From Chitinophaga dinghuensis (lineage in GTDB: Bacteria; Bacteroidota; Bacteroidia; Chitinophagales; Chitinophagaceae), in contig NZ_QLMA01000001.1 of assembly GCF_003259435.1 (NCBI RefSeq), forward strand, positions 620,001 through 684,000: a stretch of DNA of 64,000 nucleotides. The letters are read 5' to 3'. The position numbers and the translations under genes are program-made. The stretch's first letter is position 1; each line of letters opens with the position of its first letter. The notes under the pieces are model-generated. The model was not told the origin of the DNA. It worked only from the letters and a program-made list of their open reading frames with translations, and ran no database searches. Positions 1 through 10,427 of the stretch are shown here, piece after piece.

Positions 1-752
1 TCATGTGGTGCTGAAACTGTATTGATGATGAAATCAAACTGGTTACGTAATGCTTTCATCTGCTGATCATCTTTAATCAGTGCAAAATGATGCGCGCCCA
101 GTTTTCTGGCATCCTGCTCTTTAGACGGAGAAGTACTCAGCATGGTTACTTCGGCGCCCATAGAGGCCGCCAGTTTCACAGCCATATGACCTAAGCCACC
201 AAGTCCAAGTACAGCTACTTTGTGACCTTTGCCCACTTTCCAGTAACGCAGCGGAGAATAGGTCGTAATTCCCGCACAGAGCAATGGCGCTACGCCATCC
301 AGCGGTAATTTATCGGACACATGCAAGGTGTATTTTTCATCCACTACAATCTGAGTGGAATAACCGCCATAAGTAGGCGTTTTGCGATCCATTTCCGTGC
401 CGTTGTAAGTGGCGGCATTTCCTTTCTCGCAGTATTGTTCTTCTCCTGCTTTACAAGGATGACACTCCCGACAAGAGTCTACAAAACAACCTACGCCAGC
501 CAGATCGCCCACTTTAAAATTTTTCACGGCAGATCCTACTTCTGTAATGCGTCCTACAATTTCATGACCAGGCACCATCGGGTACATAGAGCCTCCCCAT
601 TCATCTCGTACCTGGTGAATATCAGAGTGACATACGCCGCAATAGAGGATGTCGATGCGCACGTCATGTTCGCCAACAGGGCGCCTGTCAAAACTCCAGG
701 GGCCTAGTGGAGTGGTGGCGCTTTGCGCCGCATAAGCTTGGGTTGCGTTCAT
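1..752 (-). CDS. Zinc-dependent NAD(P) alcohol dehydrogenase, YahK/cinnamyl-alcohol type (3' end missing)
   Basis: Reads leftward from ATG at 752 and runs off the window; 250 codons are visible of about 350 expected. It should reduce aldehydes to alcohols with NADPH in the cytoplasm. Catalytic-zinc motif GVCHSD (C41) is followed by GHE (H63, E64), four structural-zinc cysteines (C94, C97, C100, C108) and a Rossmann motif GLGGLGHMAVKLA. This order is typical of the medium-chain dehydrogenase superfamily, YahK/CAD branch. It is divergent from the SDR gene, with 86 bases between starts. The exact substrate cannot be told. Confidence 0.9.
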   Translation of the reverse strand, partial: MNATQAYAAQSATTPLGPWSFDRRPVGEHDVRIDILYCGVCHSDIHQVRDEWGGSMYPMVPGHEIVGRITEVGSAVKNFKVGDLAGVGCFVDSCRECHPCKAGEEQYCEKGNAATYNGTEMDRKTPTYGGYSTQIVVDEKYTLHVSDKLPLDGVAPLLCAGITTYSPLRYWKVGKGHKVAVLGLGGLGHMAVKLAASMGAEVTMLSTSPSKEQDARKLGAHHFALIKDDQQMKALRNQFDFIINTVSAPH

Positions 753-838
753 GAGGAAATAATTTTATCTAAGCTACGGATTTTGTAGATTGAATAGCGT
801 TTTGGAACTTGATTACTCATCTTGCAAAATATTTAGAT

Positions 839-1639
839 ATGGACCTGCAATTACAGGGCAAAGTAGCCATCGTTACTGGCGGTAGCAAAGGAATCGGAAA
901 AGCAATAGCAGAGGCGTTGTTGAAGGAAGGCGCGAAGGTAGTTATCAGCGCAAGGAATACGGATGAGGTGGAAGATGCCGCAGCCACACTACGACTGGAA
1001 GGATATGATATAACGGCTGTGCCGGCGGATATGTCCAGAAAAGAGGACCTGGAACAGTTGGTGGCCGCCACTTTGCACCGATATGGACGTATTGATATTT
1101 TAGTCAATAATGCCGGTACGATAGACACGATTGCGCCTATTCACGATATTTCCCTGGGGCAATGGAGATATATCTTCGAAGTGAATTTCTTCGGCGTAGT
1201 AGAGCTGACAAACCTTGTCATCCCTGTAATGCTGAAGGAAAAAGGCGGACGCATCATTAATATTTCTTCAGAGAATGCGGTGCAGCCAGACCCCATGATG
1301 GCGCATTATAACGCCACAAAAGCAGCTTTGAATAATTACTCCAAAACCCTATCCATGGCTTATGGAAAGGATAACATTTTAGTGAATACAGTATCGCCGG
1401 CCTTTATCCGCACGCCGTTACTGGATGATATGCTGGATAAAATGGCAGCAGAAGCAAACACGACCAGAGAAGAGGCTACCCGTATATTCCTCAAAGAAAA
1501 CCGCCCCTACCAGGTGTTGGGCAGAGCCGGTCAGATGGAGGAAACTGCCGGTATTGTTGTCTTCCTGGCCTCCAATCAGGCTTCCTTTATTACAGGCGCT
1601 GTATTTAGAGTTGATGGCGGTTCTGTTGGTACCGTATAA
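839..1639 (+). CDS. SDR-family NAD(P) oxidoreductase
   Basis: Short-chain dehydrogenase/reductase of 266 residues, a normal length for classical SDRs. The N-terminal cofactor motif GGSKGIG (residues 14-20), the NNAG motif near residue 90, a catalytic Ser at 143-144 and YNATK (Y157, K161) are all present, so it should be an active cytosolic oxidoreductase. An upstream TTG at 809 is in frame, but ATG at 839 gives the usual SDR N-terminus and is preferred. The FAD oxidoreductase starts 12 bases downstream, so the two are probably cotranscribed. Substrate unknown. Confidence 0.9.
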   Translation: MDLQLQGKVAIVTGGSKGIGKAIAEALLKEGAKVVISARNTDEVEDAAATLRLEGYDITAVPADMSRKEDLEQLVAATLHRYGRIDILVNNAGTIDTIAPIHDISLGQWRYIFEVNFFGVVELTNLVIPVMLKEKGGRIINISSENAVQPDPMMAHYNATKAALNNYSKTLSMAYGKDNILVNTVSPAFIRTPLLDDMLDKMAAEANTTREEATRIFLKENRPYQVLGRAGQMEETAGIVVFLASNQASFITGAVFRVDGGSVGTV

Positions 1640-1651
1640 ATATTTAGTGAG

Positions 1652-2788
1652 ATGCTGAGTTATTGGGAAAAAACTAGTCTTTTACAATACGATTATATCA
1701 TCGTAGGTAGCGGAATTGTTGGACTGTCTACCGCTATAAGTATTAAAGAGGCGGATGAAAATGCCCGCGTACTGGTGCTGGAAAGGGAAGTCCTGCCAAC
1801 AGGCGCCAGTACTAAGAATGCCGGCTTTGCCTGTATCGGTAGCCTGACGGAAATCCTGTCGGATCTGCAAACCATGTCGGAAGCAGAGGTACTGCAGTTG
1901 GTCCAAATGCGTTATGAAGGACTACAACTGCTCCGCCAGCGATTGGGAGATAACGCTATCGGCTATACGGAAAATGGTAGCTATGAACTCATTACTACCC
2001 ACGATGAATGGGCGCTCGATAAAATCGATCAGGTGAATTCCTTACTGGGACACTTCTTCCCGCAGCAGCCTTTTTCTGTTGCCTCGGGAAAACTATCTGA
2101 ATTCGGATTTGATCGTCAAACAGTGAAAGCCATCATCAGCAATAACTACGAAGGCGAATTACATACAGGAAAGATGATGCGTAGTCTCATAGACCTCACA
2201 TTTCGTTTAGGCGTGGAGGTGAAAACCGGCGCTGTAGTTACCCGGGTGGAGGATCTGCAACACAGTGTAAACGTGGTTGTACCGCATCATCTCCTGCAGG
2301 AAGATATAATCTTTAGCGCCAGGAAACTGATTGTTTGCACCAATGCTTTTACAAAAGAGTTATTACAGGATCAGGGAGACACGGTGCCGGGAAGGGGACA
2401 GGTACTCATCACTGAACCGATACCAGGACTCCCTTTCAAAGGGATTTTTCATTTCGAAGAAGGATTTTATTATTTCCGGGAGCTGGAAGGTCGTGTACTT
2501 TTCGGCGGTGGCCGGCAATTGGATTTCGCCGGAGAATCCACTACCAGTTTTGCCTACAACGATCGTATCCAACACGAACTGGAAAACATCCTCCGCAAAA
2601 TAATTCTTCCCAATCATCCTTTTACAATCGCCGACAGATGGACGGGAATCATGGCCTTCGGCAAAACAAAACAACCCATTATCCGACATCATTCTCCCAA
2701 TATCATACTAGGTGTCCGAATGGGTGGAATGGGCGTTGCCATAGGATCAAAAGTAGGCGCACAATTGGCTGATCTGGCGCTGAAATAA
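1652..2788 (+). CDS. FAD-dependent oxidoreductase, DAO (D-amino-acid oxidase/glycine oxidase-like) family
   Basis: Protein of 378 residues with an N-terminal dinucleotide-binding fold (YIIVGSGIVGLS, about residues 15-26) and a glutamate 20-odd residues later (LEREV) for the FAD ribose. The C-terminus carries GVRMGGMGVAIGSKVG, the second FAD contact of the DAO fold. Members oxidise amines or amino acids, or act as dehydrogenases; specificity cannot be read here. It sits 12 bases after the SDR gene and is likely in the same operon. No signal peptide is visible. Confidence 0.85.
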   Translation: MLSYWEKTSLLQYDYIIVGSGIVGLSTAISIKEADENARVLVLEREVLPTGASTKNAGFACIGSLTEILSDLQTMSEAEVLQLVQMRYEGLQLLRQRLGDNAIGYTENGSYELITTHDEWALDKIDQVNSLLGHFFPQQPFSVASGKLSEFGFDRQTVKAIISNNYEGELHTGKMMRSLIDLTFRLGVEVKTGAVVTRVEDLQHSVNVVVPHHLLQEDIIFSARKLIVCTNAFTKELLQDQGDTVPGRGQVLITEPIPGLPFKGIFHFEEGFYYFRELEGRVLFGGGRQLDFAGESTTSFAYNDRIQHELENILRKIILPNHPFTIADRWTGIMAFGKTKQPIIRHHSPNIILGVRMGGMGVAIGSKVGAQLADLALK

Positions 2789-2800
2789 TATATGGCGAAT

Positions 2801-3070
2801 GTTTCACGCAAAGGCGCAAAGAGGCAAAGCAGCAAAGGCTTATGTATTGTTGTAGTCTTGTATGATTGTATAATGATGAATTAGCTCGAAGAAAGTTAGC
2901 TACTCTTTCTCCATCCTGAAATATCTTTTCAAAAAAGAGTGTAAGTACTACAACCTACTATTGCGGGCTTAATAACAACACAACATAATCCTTTGCCTCT
3001 TTGCGCCTTTGCGAGAAACCATCCGCACCGATCCTTTGCTGCTTATGCTGCTTTGCTGCCTTGCGAGAAA
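2801..3070. repeat. Inverted intergenic repeat with CGCAAAGGCGCAAAG core
   Basis: This fills most of the 400-base gap between the FAD oxidoreductase and the GH95 gene. The arm at 2801-2829 and the reverse complement of 2991-3019 agree at 28 of 29 positions, 161 bases apart. A third related copy (ctttgctgccttgcgagaaa, 3051-3070) follows. The 161-base spacer between the arms shows no gene. The arms look like a dispersed intergenic repeat of the genome rather than a terminator, because the loop is long and no T-run follows. Confidence 0.7.
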
Positions 3071-3188
3071 AAAGACAGCGCCGAAGGCGCCCCATTCTGC
3101 AATCCATTGCTAAGCGTATTATCCCCGTTCCTGATACCGATTTAACCCCAGTATTGACAGGACTTTCTATTTTATATATTTTGGGGGA

Positions 3189-5567
3189 ATGAGAAAGTTG
3201 CTAGTCCTCGCCATTTTGGCGACCAATTCCACGTTCGCCCAACAGAAACCCTTGAAGCTGTGGTATAAACAGCCCGCCGAAAAATGGATGGAAGCCTTGC
3301 CTGTAGGCAACGGCCGCCTCGGTGGTATGATCTACAGTCACCCGCAATCTGAAACGATACAGGTAAATGAACAAAGCCTCTGGGCAGGTACAAAGTTCAA
3401 TGACGCCAACCCTGGCAGTCTTCGTGTACTCGACTCCGTTAGGCAACTCCTGTTCCAGGGAAAAACGGCAGAAGCCGCAGCGCTGGCCCGTCCTAATATG
3501 GTGGCGGTAAATGGTGAAAACTCCTCCACAATAGCCAGAAGCTTCCGTTCCTACCAAACTTTGATGAATGTAAACTTCATCCTGGATAAGCGAGGGTATA
3601 CCAATTACACCCGGGAACTGGATCTCACCACAGGAGTTGTTACCAGCTCCTATACCAAAGATGGCGCGACATATAAAGAAGAAGTCTTCAGTTCTGCACC
3701 AGGAAATGTAATGGTAGTGAAACTCACTGCCAGTCGGCCTAAGGCGTTGAATACTACTATTTACCTGAATCGCCCGGACGATAGCAAAGGAGGAACGTCC
3801 ATGTACAAAGATTGCAGTACCCATACTGCCGGCATCAACCGCATTGTGCTCACTGGGCAGATTGTAGATACCAATCCCGCAGAAGGTCCGGAAGGGAAAC
3901 ATATGAAGTTCGCCGGGAGCCTAACCGTCCTGAAACAAAACGGTATCCTCAACGCAGTAACCGATAGCCTGAAAATCCATGACGCAAATGAAATAGTGTT
4001 ACTCATTGATGGCGCTACCAACTACGATTTCGACAACCTATCCATAAAAGATAACGTTGATCCGTTGGCGTTGCTGAACAAAGCGGGCGCAAAGCTGAAA
4101 GGCGCCTCCTGGGAAAGCCTCCTGGCCGCTCATATAAAAGACCATGCTGCTTTAATGAACCGGGTGCAGTTCTCCCTGGGTACCGATGGAAAGGATATCC
4201 CTACAGATGAAAGACTCCAGGCCGTGAAAAATGGCGCGTATGATCCGGAACTAACCACGCTCTTATTCCAGTACGGCAGATATCTTTTGCTCGGTTCCTC
4301 CCGCCAGCCGGGAGTATTGCCGGCGAATCTGCAAGGAATCTGGAATAATCATATCAATGCCCCATGGCAGTCTGACTTCCATACCAATATCAACCTCCAA
4401 ATGAATTACTGGCATGCAGAATCCGATAATCTGTCGGAAACCGTATTGCCGCTGGTGAATTTTATCAATAATATCCGTCCGGAAGGGCGCATCACCGCCC
4501 GTAAAATGTACGGCGCCCGTGGCTGGACAATGCACCACGCTACTGATGCTTTCGGCAAAACCGGCTTACAGAATGAAATGTTCTATGGCACCTTCCCAAT
4601 GGGTACCACCTGGGTGCTGATGCATTTCTGGGACCATTATGATTATAACCGCAATTTGCGATTCCTGGCAGATACGGCCTATCCGGCCATGTATGAGCAT
4701 GCGCAGTTTATCAAAGACTTCCTGGTGAAAAGTCCGGAAGGATACCTGGTTTCGGCACCGGCTTACTCTCCTGAAAACTGGTACGTGGACCCTGTAACGG
4801 GTAAAAATCAATCGCTTACCTATGGTCCTACCATGGATAACCAAATTATCCGCGAATTCCTGACCCGCTATATAACGGCAGCGCATATACTAAAAAAAGA
4901 TGCTGCCTTCGCTGATAGCATGCAGCAGATTATTTCCCAACTTCCTCCCACCAGGATCGGGCAGGATGGCAGGATACTGGAATGGATCAAAGAATACAAG
5001 GAAGAAGACCCGGGTCACAGACATATGTCTCACCTATTCAGCCTGTATCCCGGCAACCAGATCAATGAACAAACGCCTGCACTCTTTGCCGCAGCCCGTA
5101 AAACCCTGGAGTTTCGCTTATCTCATGGCGGCGGACATACCGGCTGGTCCCGCGCCTGGATCATCAATTTTTATGCGCGATTGAAAGATGGAGAGAAAGT
5201 ATATGAAAACGTACAAGCCCTCTTTAAGAAATCTATCTACAGCAACCTGTTCGACGACCATCCGCCTTTCCAGATCGATGGCAATTTTGGCTCCGCAGCG
5301 GGCATTACGGAAGCCCTGCTTCAAAGTAATGACGGGATGATTGAGCTCTTGCCAGCACTCCCTGCCGCCTGGAAAGAAGGTAATATTTCCGGCATTCGGG
5401 CCAGAGGCGGTTTTGAAGTAAGCATGGCCTGGAAAAATAATAAGCTCACAAAAGCCAGTCTGAAATCCCTCAGTGGCGAAAAGGTAACGGTAACGTATAA
5501 TGGAAAAAAGGTGCAGTTGCAGCCCGCAAAAGGCCAGACAGTAACCCTCGAGGGTATCATTCCGTAA
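3189..5567 (+). CDS. Glycoside hydrolase family 95 (alpha-L-fucosidase/galactosidase type)
   Basis: Exported enzyme of 792 residues that should release terminal alpha-L-fucose (some family members act on L-galactose or D-galactose) from plant or host glycans. A short signal peptide (MRKLLVLAILATNSTFAQQ) is followed by the GH95 N-terminal beta domain (WYKQPAEKWMEALPVGNGRLGG...VNEQSLWAG). The (alpha/alpha)6 catalytic barrel has NINLQMNYWHAE near residue 400, RHMSHLFSLYPGNQI near 615 and DGNFGSAAGITEALLQS near 700. A C-terminal beta domain ends the protein. Length is normal. GGGGGA lies just before the ATG and may serve as a ribosome site. A 13-base-pair terminator follows, so it is probably monocistronic. 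Confidence 0.93.
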   Translation: MRKLLVLAILATNSTFAQQKPLKLWYKQPAEKWMEALPVGNGRLGGMIYSHPQSETIQVNEQSLWAGTKFNDANPGSLRVLDSVRQLLFQGKTAEAAALARPNMVAVNGENSSTIARSFRSYQTLMNVNFILDKRGYTNYTRELDLTTGVVTSSYTKDGATYKEEVFSSAPGNVMVVKLTASRPKALNTTIYLNRPDDSKGGTSMYKDCSTHTAGINRIVLTGQIVDTNPAEGPEGKHMKFAGSLTVLKQNGILNAVTDSLKIHDANEIVLLIDGATNYDFDNLSIKDNVDPLALLNKAGAKLKGASWESLLAAHIKDHAALMNRVQFSLGTDGKDIPTDERLQAVKNGAYDPELTTLLFQYGRYLLLGSSRQPGVLPANLQGIWNNHINAPWQSDFHTNINLQMNYWHAESDNLSETVLPLVNFINNIRPEGRITARKMYGARGWTMHHATDAFGKTGLQNEMFYGTFPMGTTWVLMHFWDHYDYNRNLRFLADTAYPAMYEHAQFIKDFLVKSPEGYLVSAPAYSPENWYVDPVTGKNQSLTYGPTMDNQIIREFLTRYITAAHILKKDAAFADSMQQIISQLPPTRIGQDGRILEWIKEYKEEDPGHRHMSHLFSLYPGNQINEQTPALFAAARKTLEFRLSHGGGHTGWSRAWIINFYARLKDGEKVYENVQALFKKSIYSNLFDDHPPFQIDGNFGSAAGITEALLQSNDGMIELLPALPAAWKEGNISGIRARGGFEVSMAWKNNKLTKASLKSLSGEKVTVTYNGKKVQLQPAKGQTVTLEGIIP

Positions 5568-5645
5568 ATTTAAAGGGTATCAAATGTTACATTTTTTGTT
5601 AACGGACTTTGATATGTGACAGAAAATGATAGTTTTGAACCCGCC

Positions 5646-5678
5646 CTAAAAACCGCAGAATTTGCCTGCGGTTTTTAG
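5646..5678 (+). terminator. Intrinsic terminator after GH95 gene
   Basis: Perfect 13-base-pair stem (5646-5658 with 5666-5678) with a 7-base loop. The 3' arm itself ends in a T-run. It separates the GH95 gene from the xylose block. Confidence 0.8.
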
Positions 5679-5761
5679 TTTTGATGGGATGTAAGGGTAT
5701 TTTTTACATTTATTTCGCTAAATTGTTCCGCTATTAATTTTAACAACCACGTTTGAACGTT

Positions 5762-7438
5762 ATGAATCACACGCTTCATTATCTTGATTACCTTGTTTTC
5801 CTCATTTATTTTATCATCGTTGCGGGATACGGGTACTACATCTACAAAAAGAAAAAGAAGGCAACAACCGACTCGAAAGACTTCTTCCTCGCGGAAGGCT
5901 CTCTTACCTGGTGGGCCATTGGCGCTTCCCTGATCGCTTCCAACATCTCCGCTGAACAGTTTATCGGGATGTCAGGAAACGGGTTTAACATCGGTCTGGC
6001 GATTTCCACGTACGAATGGATGGCAGCAGCGACACTGATTGTGGTGGCCATCTTCTTTCTGCCGATCTACCTTAAAAACAAGATTTATACCATGCCCCAG
6101 TTCCTGGAACGCAGGTATAATCAGACGGTAGCCACCATCATGGCGGTATTCTGGCTATTATTGTACGTGGTTGTAAACCTTACATCCATCCTCTACCTGG
6201 GTGCGTTGGCTATCACCACCATTTCCGGGATTAACTTCTATGTATGTATGGTGAGCCTGGCAGTATTCGCCATCATCATTACCCTGGGCGGTATGAAGGT
6301 AATCGGTTACACAGACGTAATCCAGGTATTCTTCCTGATCCTGGGCGGTCTGGCTACCACTTACCTGGCGCTGCAACTGGTATCCAGCCAGTTTGGTAGC
6401 ACCGGCGTACTGAATGGCTTCAAACTGATGACAGAACATGCCAGCGATCATTTCCACATGATTATCCATAAGGAGAACCCTAAATTCCTGGATCTGCCGG
6501 GACTTAGCGTACTGATTGGAGGTATGTGGATTGTAAACCTGAACTACTGGGGATGTAACCAGTATATCACGCAGCGCGCTTTGGGCGCCGATCTCAAAAC
6601 AGCCCGTAACGGTCTGTTATTCGCAGGTTTCCTGAAACTGCTGATGCCTATCATCGTGGTTTTACCAGGTATCGCCGCTTTTGTTCTCTGGAAAGAAGGT
6701 CAGTTCCAACAAGAAATGACAAAAGGTGGTTCCTTAAATGCAGATAACGCCTATCCTGTATTGCTGAACCTGCTGCCTGTTGGGCTGAAAGGACTTTCTT
6801 TTGCCGCCCTGACCGCCGCTGTAGTGGCTTCCCTGGCAGGTAAAGCGAATAGTATCTCCACCATCTTCTCCCTGGATATTTATAAGAAAATCTATAATAA
6901 AGAGGCAGATGAAAAGAAAATTGTAAGTGTAGGTCGTATGGTGGTAGTGGTAACCATGGTGATTGCCGTGGTGATTTCCAACTTCCTCGGTATCGACAAA
7001 AAAGGAGGCTTCCAGTTCATCCAGGAATACACCGGTTTCGTATCTCCGGGCGTATTCGCGATGTTCGCATTGGGCTTCTTCTGGAAACGCACTACTTCCA
7101 GCGCAGCCCTGTTCGCTATGATCGGTGGGCTGTTACTGTCTTTCTTCTTCAAATTCCTCCCTGGATTCGCAAACCTGGAAAGCCTGTACTCCATTGGCTT
7201 ATCCGTTCTCAACCCGGATTCAGGACTGTATGAAATTCCATTCATCGACAGAATGGGTATCGTGTTTGTGATCTGCGTGATTGGTATGGTGATCATCACC
7301 CTGGCTAATCCAAAGAGTGCAAACAATCCGAAAGGACTGGCTATCGATGCTTCTATGTTCAAACCATCACTGGGCTTTACTGTTGGTGCAGTGCTGATTT
7401 GCGGCATCCTGATGGCGCTCTACACTGTTTTCTGGTAG
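5762..7438 (+). CDS. Sodium:solute symporter (SSS family), probable xylose/sugar transporter
   Basis: Inner-membrane protein of 558 residues with about 14 hydrophobic segments, typical of SSS (SGLT-like) sodium/sugar symporters. The first segment LVFLIYFIIVAGYGYYIY and the conserved stretch GGMKVIGYTDVIQVFFLILGG (around residue 180) fit the family. ATG at 5762 is chosen over an in-frame TTG at 5753. It precedes xylulokinase and xylose isomerase genes on the same strand, so xylose or a related pentose is the likely substrate; this is context, not sequence proof. A strong hairpin without T-run separates it from xylB. Confidence 0.9.
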   Translation: MNHTLHYLDYLVFLIYFIIVAGYGYYIYKKKKKATTDSKDFFLAEGSLTWWAIGASLIASNISAEQFIGMSGNGFNIGLAISTYEWMAAATLIVVAIFFLPIYLKNKIYTMPQFLERRYNQTVATIMAVFWLLLYVVVNLTSILYLGALAITTISGINFYVCMVSLAVFAIIITLGGMKVIGYTDVIQVFFLILGGLATTYLALQLVSSQFGSTGVLNGFKLMTEHASDHFHMIIHKENPKFLDLPGLSVLIGGMWIVNLNYWGCNQYITQRALGADLKTARNGLLFAGFLKLLMPIIVVLPGIAAFVLWKEGQFQQEMTKGGSLNADNAYPVLLNLLPVGLKGLSFAALTAAVVASLAGKANSISTIFSLDIYKKIYNKEADEKKIVSVGRMVVVVTMVIAVVISNFLGIDKKGGFQFIQEYTGFVSPGVFAMFALGFFWKRTTSSAALFAMIGGLLLSFFFKFLPGFANLESLYSIGLSVLNPDSGLYEIPFIDRMGIVFVICVIGMVIITLANPKSANNPKGLAIDASMFKPSLGFTVGAVLICGILMALYTVFW

Positions 7439-7470
7439 TCGTTTAATCTTAAAAATATATAACTTCAGTA

Positions 7471-7495
7471 GGTCGCACCTTTATTAGGTGCGACC
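7471..7495 (+). promoter_or_regulatory. Intercistronic hairpin between symporter and xylB
   Basis: Perfect 10-base-pair stem ggtcgcacct/aggtgcgacc with loop ttatt. No T-run follows, so it is not a typical intrinsic terminator. It may stabilise or mark a processing point in the mRNA and set different levels of transporter and enzymes. Confidence 0.55.
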
Positions 7496-7531
7496 ACTGG
7501 ATATCTATTGCCAACGAAAAATCATTTCAAC

Positions 7532-9037
7532 ATGTATTTTATAGGCTACGATATAGGCTCTTCTTCTATCAAGGCAGCATTACTGGATGCAGATTCCGGT
7601 AAATGCCTGGCCGCTGCTATCAGCCCTTCCAGAGAAATGCCCATGCAGGTTTTACATACCGGTTGGGCTGAGCAAGATCCCGATCGCTGGTGGAGTGAGG
7701 TGATTAATGCCACGAGATTATTACAACAACAACTCAGCTTCGACCCCAAAACAGTAAAAGGTATTGGGATCGCTTACCAGATGCATGGACTGGTATGCGT
7801 AGATAAACAGCAGCAGGTGTTGAGACCCGCTATCATCTGGTGTGACAGCCGTGCTGTAGAAACCGGTCGCCAGGCCCTCCATGCACTCGGGGAAAAATAC
7901 TGTCTCACAAACCTGTTGAACTCTCCAGGAAATTTTACCGCCTCCAAACTACGCTGGGTACAGGAAAATGAGCCGCATGTTTATGAACGTATCCATAAAA
8001 TTATGTTGCCGGGAGACTACATTGCGATGAAGCTCACCGGACAGATCGCCACTACGGTATCTGGCCTTTCTGAAGGCACCTTCTGGGATTTTACCCGCCA
8101 ATCCATAGCCGACGAACTTTTAAGATATTATAACATTGATCCCGCGCTACTTGCTGCTATAGTACCCACTTTTGGCGAACAAGGTCTGCTGACAACTGCC
8201 GCCGCAGAGATCCTGGGACTATATCCTGGTACGCCTGTCACTTACAGAGCCGGCGATCAACCTAATAATGCATTCTCCCTGAATGTGCTCCAACCCGGCG
8301 AAGCCGCTACCACAGCGGGTACTTCCGGTGTGGTGTACGCTGTCAGCGATCAGCATGCACATGATAGCCAAAGCAGAGTGAATACCTTCGTACATGTGAA
8401 TAACATGGACGGCGGCGGCGTACGCAATGGCGTCCTGATGTGTCTGAATGGCACCGGTATTGCCAACAGCTGGCTTAAATCGGCAGTAGGGGATATGAGC
8501 TATCCCGAAATGAATGAACTGGCCGCCACTGCGCCTATTGGCGCCGGCGGATTACAGGTATTCCCATTCGGCAACGGCGCTGAAAGAATCCTGGGAAATA
8601 TGCGTATAGGGGCCACCGTTAGTCAGCTGGACTTCAATCTCCATGGCAAAGAGCATTTACTGCGCGCTGTACAAGAAGGAATTGTTTTTGGTCTGAACTA
8701 TGGTATGGATATCATGGCAGAAATGGGCCCCTCTATTCACCGGGTACGGGCAGGACAGGCAAATATGTTCCTCAGTCCACTTTTCCGCGAAGCCTTCGCC
8801 AATACTGCCAATGTGGTAATTGAACTATACAATACAGACGGAGCACAGGGCGCCGCCAGAGGAGCCGCTACCGGCGCCGGATATTATAACTTTAAGACAG
8901 CCTTTCATGGCATGGAATGCCTGGCTGTTATAGAACCGCAGCAGCACTTGCAGCAACAGTACCTGGAGGCTTACGGACATTGGCTGTACGGACTAAAACA
9001 ACGTCTCTCTCTCGGAGAGAATGCGGATAATCTTTAA
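7532..9037 (+). CDS. xylB: Xylulokinase
   Basis: FGGY-family sugar kinase of 501 residues, the usual xylulokinase length. It phosphorylates D-xylulose with ATP to xylulose 5-phosphate in the cytoplasm. The N-terminal phosphate loop [16 protein letters not shown] starts at residue 6. A GDQPNNAF motif carries the probable catalytic Asp near residue 240, and AGTSGVVYA binds the adenine nucleotide. ATG at 7532 is chosen over an in-frame TTG at 7508. xylA follows 19 bases later. Function is assigned from family plus adjacency to xylose isomerase. Confidence 0.93.
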   Translation: MYFIGYDIGSSSIKAALLDADSGKCLAAAISPSREMPMQVLHTGWAEQDPDRWWSEVINATRLLQQQLSFDPKTVKGIGIAYQMHGLVCVDKQQQVLRPAIIWCDSRAVETGRQALHALGEKYCLTNLLNSPGNFTASKLRWVQENEPHVYERIHKIMLPGDYIAMKLTGQIATTVSGLSEGTFWDFTRQSIADELLRYYNIDPALLAAIVPTFGEQGLLTTAAAEILGLYPGTPVTYRAGDQPNNAFSLNVLQPGEAATTAGTSGVVYAVSDQHAHDSQSRVNTFVHVNNMDGGGVRNGVLMCLNGTGIANSWLKSAVGDMSYPEMNELAATAPIGAGGLQVFPFGNGAERILGNMRIGATVSQLDFNLHGKEHLLRAVQEGIVFGLNYGMDIMAEMGPSIHRVRAGQANMFLSPLFREAFANTANVVIELYNTDGAQGAARGAATGAGYYNFKTAFHGMECLAVIEPQQHLQQQYLEAYGHWLYGLKQRLSLGENADNL

Positions 9038-9056
9038 ATTAAAAATCCACATAGTT

Positions 9057-10385
9057 ATGAGTATTACACTTGGAAACAGCGAGTATTTTAAAGGCATAGG
9101 TAAAATCAACTATGAAGGCCCAAACACGGATAATCCACTGGCCTATCGCTGGTATGATGAAAACAGAATCATCGCCGGCAAATCAATGAAGGAATTATTC
9201 CGCTTTGCAGTATCATACTGGCATACCTTCTGCGGTACCGGTGGCGATCCGTTTGGTCCCGGTACAAAGCAATTTCCATGGTTGACAGCCACGGATGCCG
9301 TTCAGAGCGCGAAAGATAAAATGGATGCAGCCTTTGAATTTATCACCAAAATGGGATTGCCTTATTACTGCTTCCACGATGTAGACCTGGTAGATGAAGG
9401 CAGCAACGTAGCGGAGTATGAAAGTCGCATGCAGCAAATAGTAGCCTATGCAAAAGAAAAGCAACAGGCGAGTGGCGTAAAACTACTCTGGGGAACAGCC
9501 AATGTATTCAGCAATCCCCGTTATATGAATGGCGCTTCCACTAACCCTGAATTCTCTGTAGTGGCTTATGCCGGCGCTCAGGTGAAAAACTCCCTGGATG
9601 CTACCATTGCCCTCAACGGAGAAAACTATGTTTTCTGGGGTGGCCGCGAAGGTTACATGACCTTGCTGAATACTAATATGAAACGCGAACAGGAACACCT
9701 GGCGCGCTTCCTGACCATGGCGCGTGACTATGCCCGCAAACAAGGATTCAAAGGTACTTTCTTCATCGAGCCTAAACCTTGCGAGCCTACGAAACACCAA
9801 TACGATTACGATAGTGCGACCGTAATAGGCTTCCTGCGCCATTATGGACTGGATAAAGATTTTAAACTGAACATAGAAGTAAACCACGCTACCCTGGCAG
9901 GCCATACCTTCCAACACGAACTGCAGGTAGCTGCCGATGCAGGTATGCTGGGCAGCATCGATGCTAACCGTGGCGATGCCCAGAATGGTTGGGATACTGA
10001 CCAGTTTCCTACCAACCTGAATGATCTTATCGAAAGTATGCTGATCATCCTGGAAGCTGGCGGATTCGCTGGTGGCGGCGTAAACTTCGACGCTAAAACC
10101 CGTCGTAACTCCACCGATCTGGAAGATATTTTCCATGCACATATTGGTGGTATTGATACCTTCGCGCGCGCAGCCATCGTAGCGGAAAAAGTACTGACAC
10201 AAACTTCGTATAAGCAATTCCGTAAGGACAGATACGCATCTTTCGACAGTGGAAAAGGTAAAGATTTCGAAGCAGGCCAACTGACGCTCGAAGACCTGCG
10301 CAATATTGCCGCTGCTGGTCCGGAACCTAAGCTGGTAAGCGGTAAACAGGAATGGCTGGAAAATATTATTAACAACTGTATTTAA
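9057..10385 (+). CDS. xylA: Xylose isomerase
   Basis: Converts D-xylose to D-xylulose in the cytoplasm; feeds xylB. The 442-residue length matches the long class II xylose isomerases. Visible signatures are FHDVDL (H107, D110, catalytic pair), [29 protein letters not shown] (metal-site Glu and the Lys that acts in isomerisation) and [18 protein letters not shown]. An in-frame ATG at 9021 overlaps the xylB end and would add 12 residues; the ATG at 9057 gives the family N-terminus ([11 protein letters not shown]). It is second in the xylB-xylA-galM string. Confidence 0.97.
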   Translation: MSITLGNSEYFKGIGKINYEGPNTDNPLAYRWYDENRIIAGKSMKELFRFAVSYWHTFCGTGGDPFGPGTKQFPWLTATDAVQSAKDKMDAAFEFITKMGLPYYCFHDVDLVDEGSNVAEYESRMQQIVAYAKEKQQASGVKLLWGTANVFSNPRYMNGASTNPEFSVVAYAGAQVKNSLDATIALNGENYVFWGGREGYMTLLNTNMKREQEHLARFLTMARDYARKQGFKGTFFIEPKPCEPTKHQYDYDSATVIGFLRHYGLDKDFKLNIEVNHATLAGHTFQHELQVAADAGMLGSIDANRGDAQNGWDTDQFPTNLNDLIESMLIILEAGGFAGGGVNFDAKTRRNSTDLEDIFHAHIGGIDTFARAAIVAEKVLTQTSYKQFRKDRYASFDSGKGKDFEAGQLTLEDLRNIAAAGPEPKLVSGKQEWLENIINNCI

Positions 10386-10427
10386 TATTTTCTATTTTGT
10401 AAGCCTTCATTTCAAAAAACAGGAACA

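Noticed and set aside
321..707. Forward ORF of 128 codons
   Set aside because: It is antisense to the alcohol dehydrogenase gene, whose zinc and Rossmann motifs are clear.
3001..3192. Forward ORF of 63 codons ahead of the GH95 gene
   Set aside because: It lies in the CGCAAAG-type repeats and its low-complexity Arg/Cys-rich translation is a product of the repeat.
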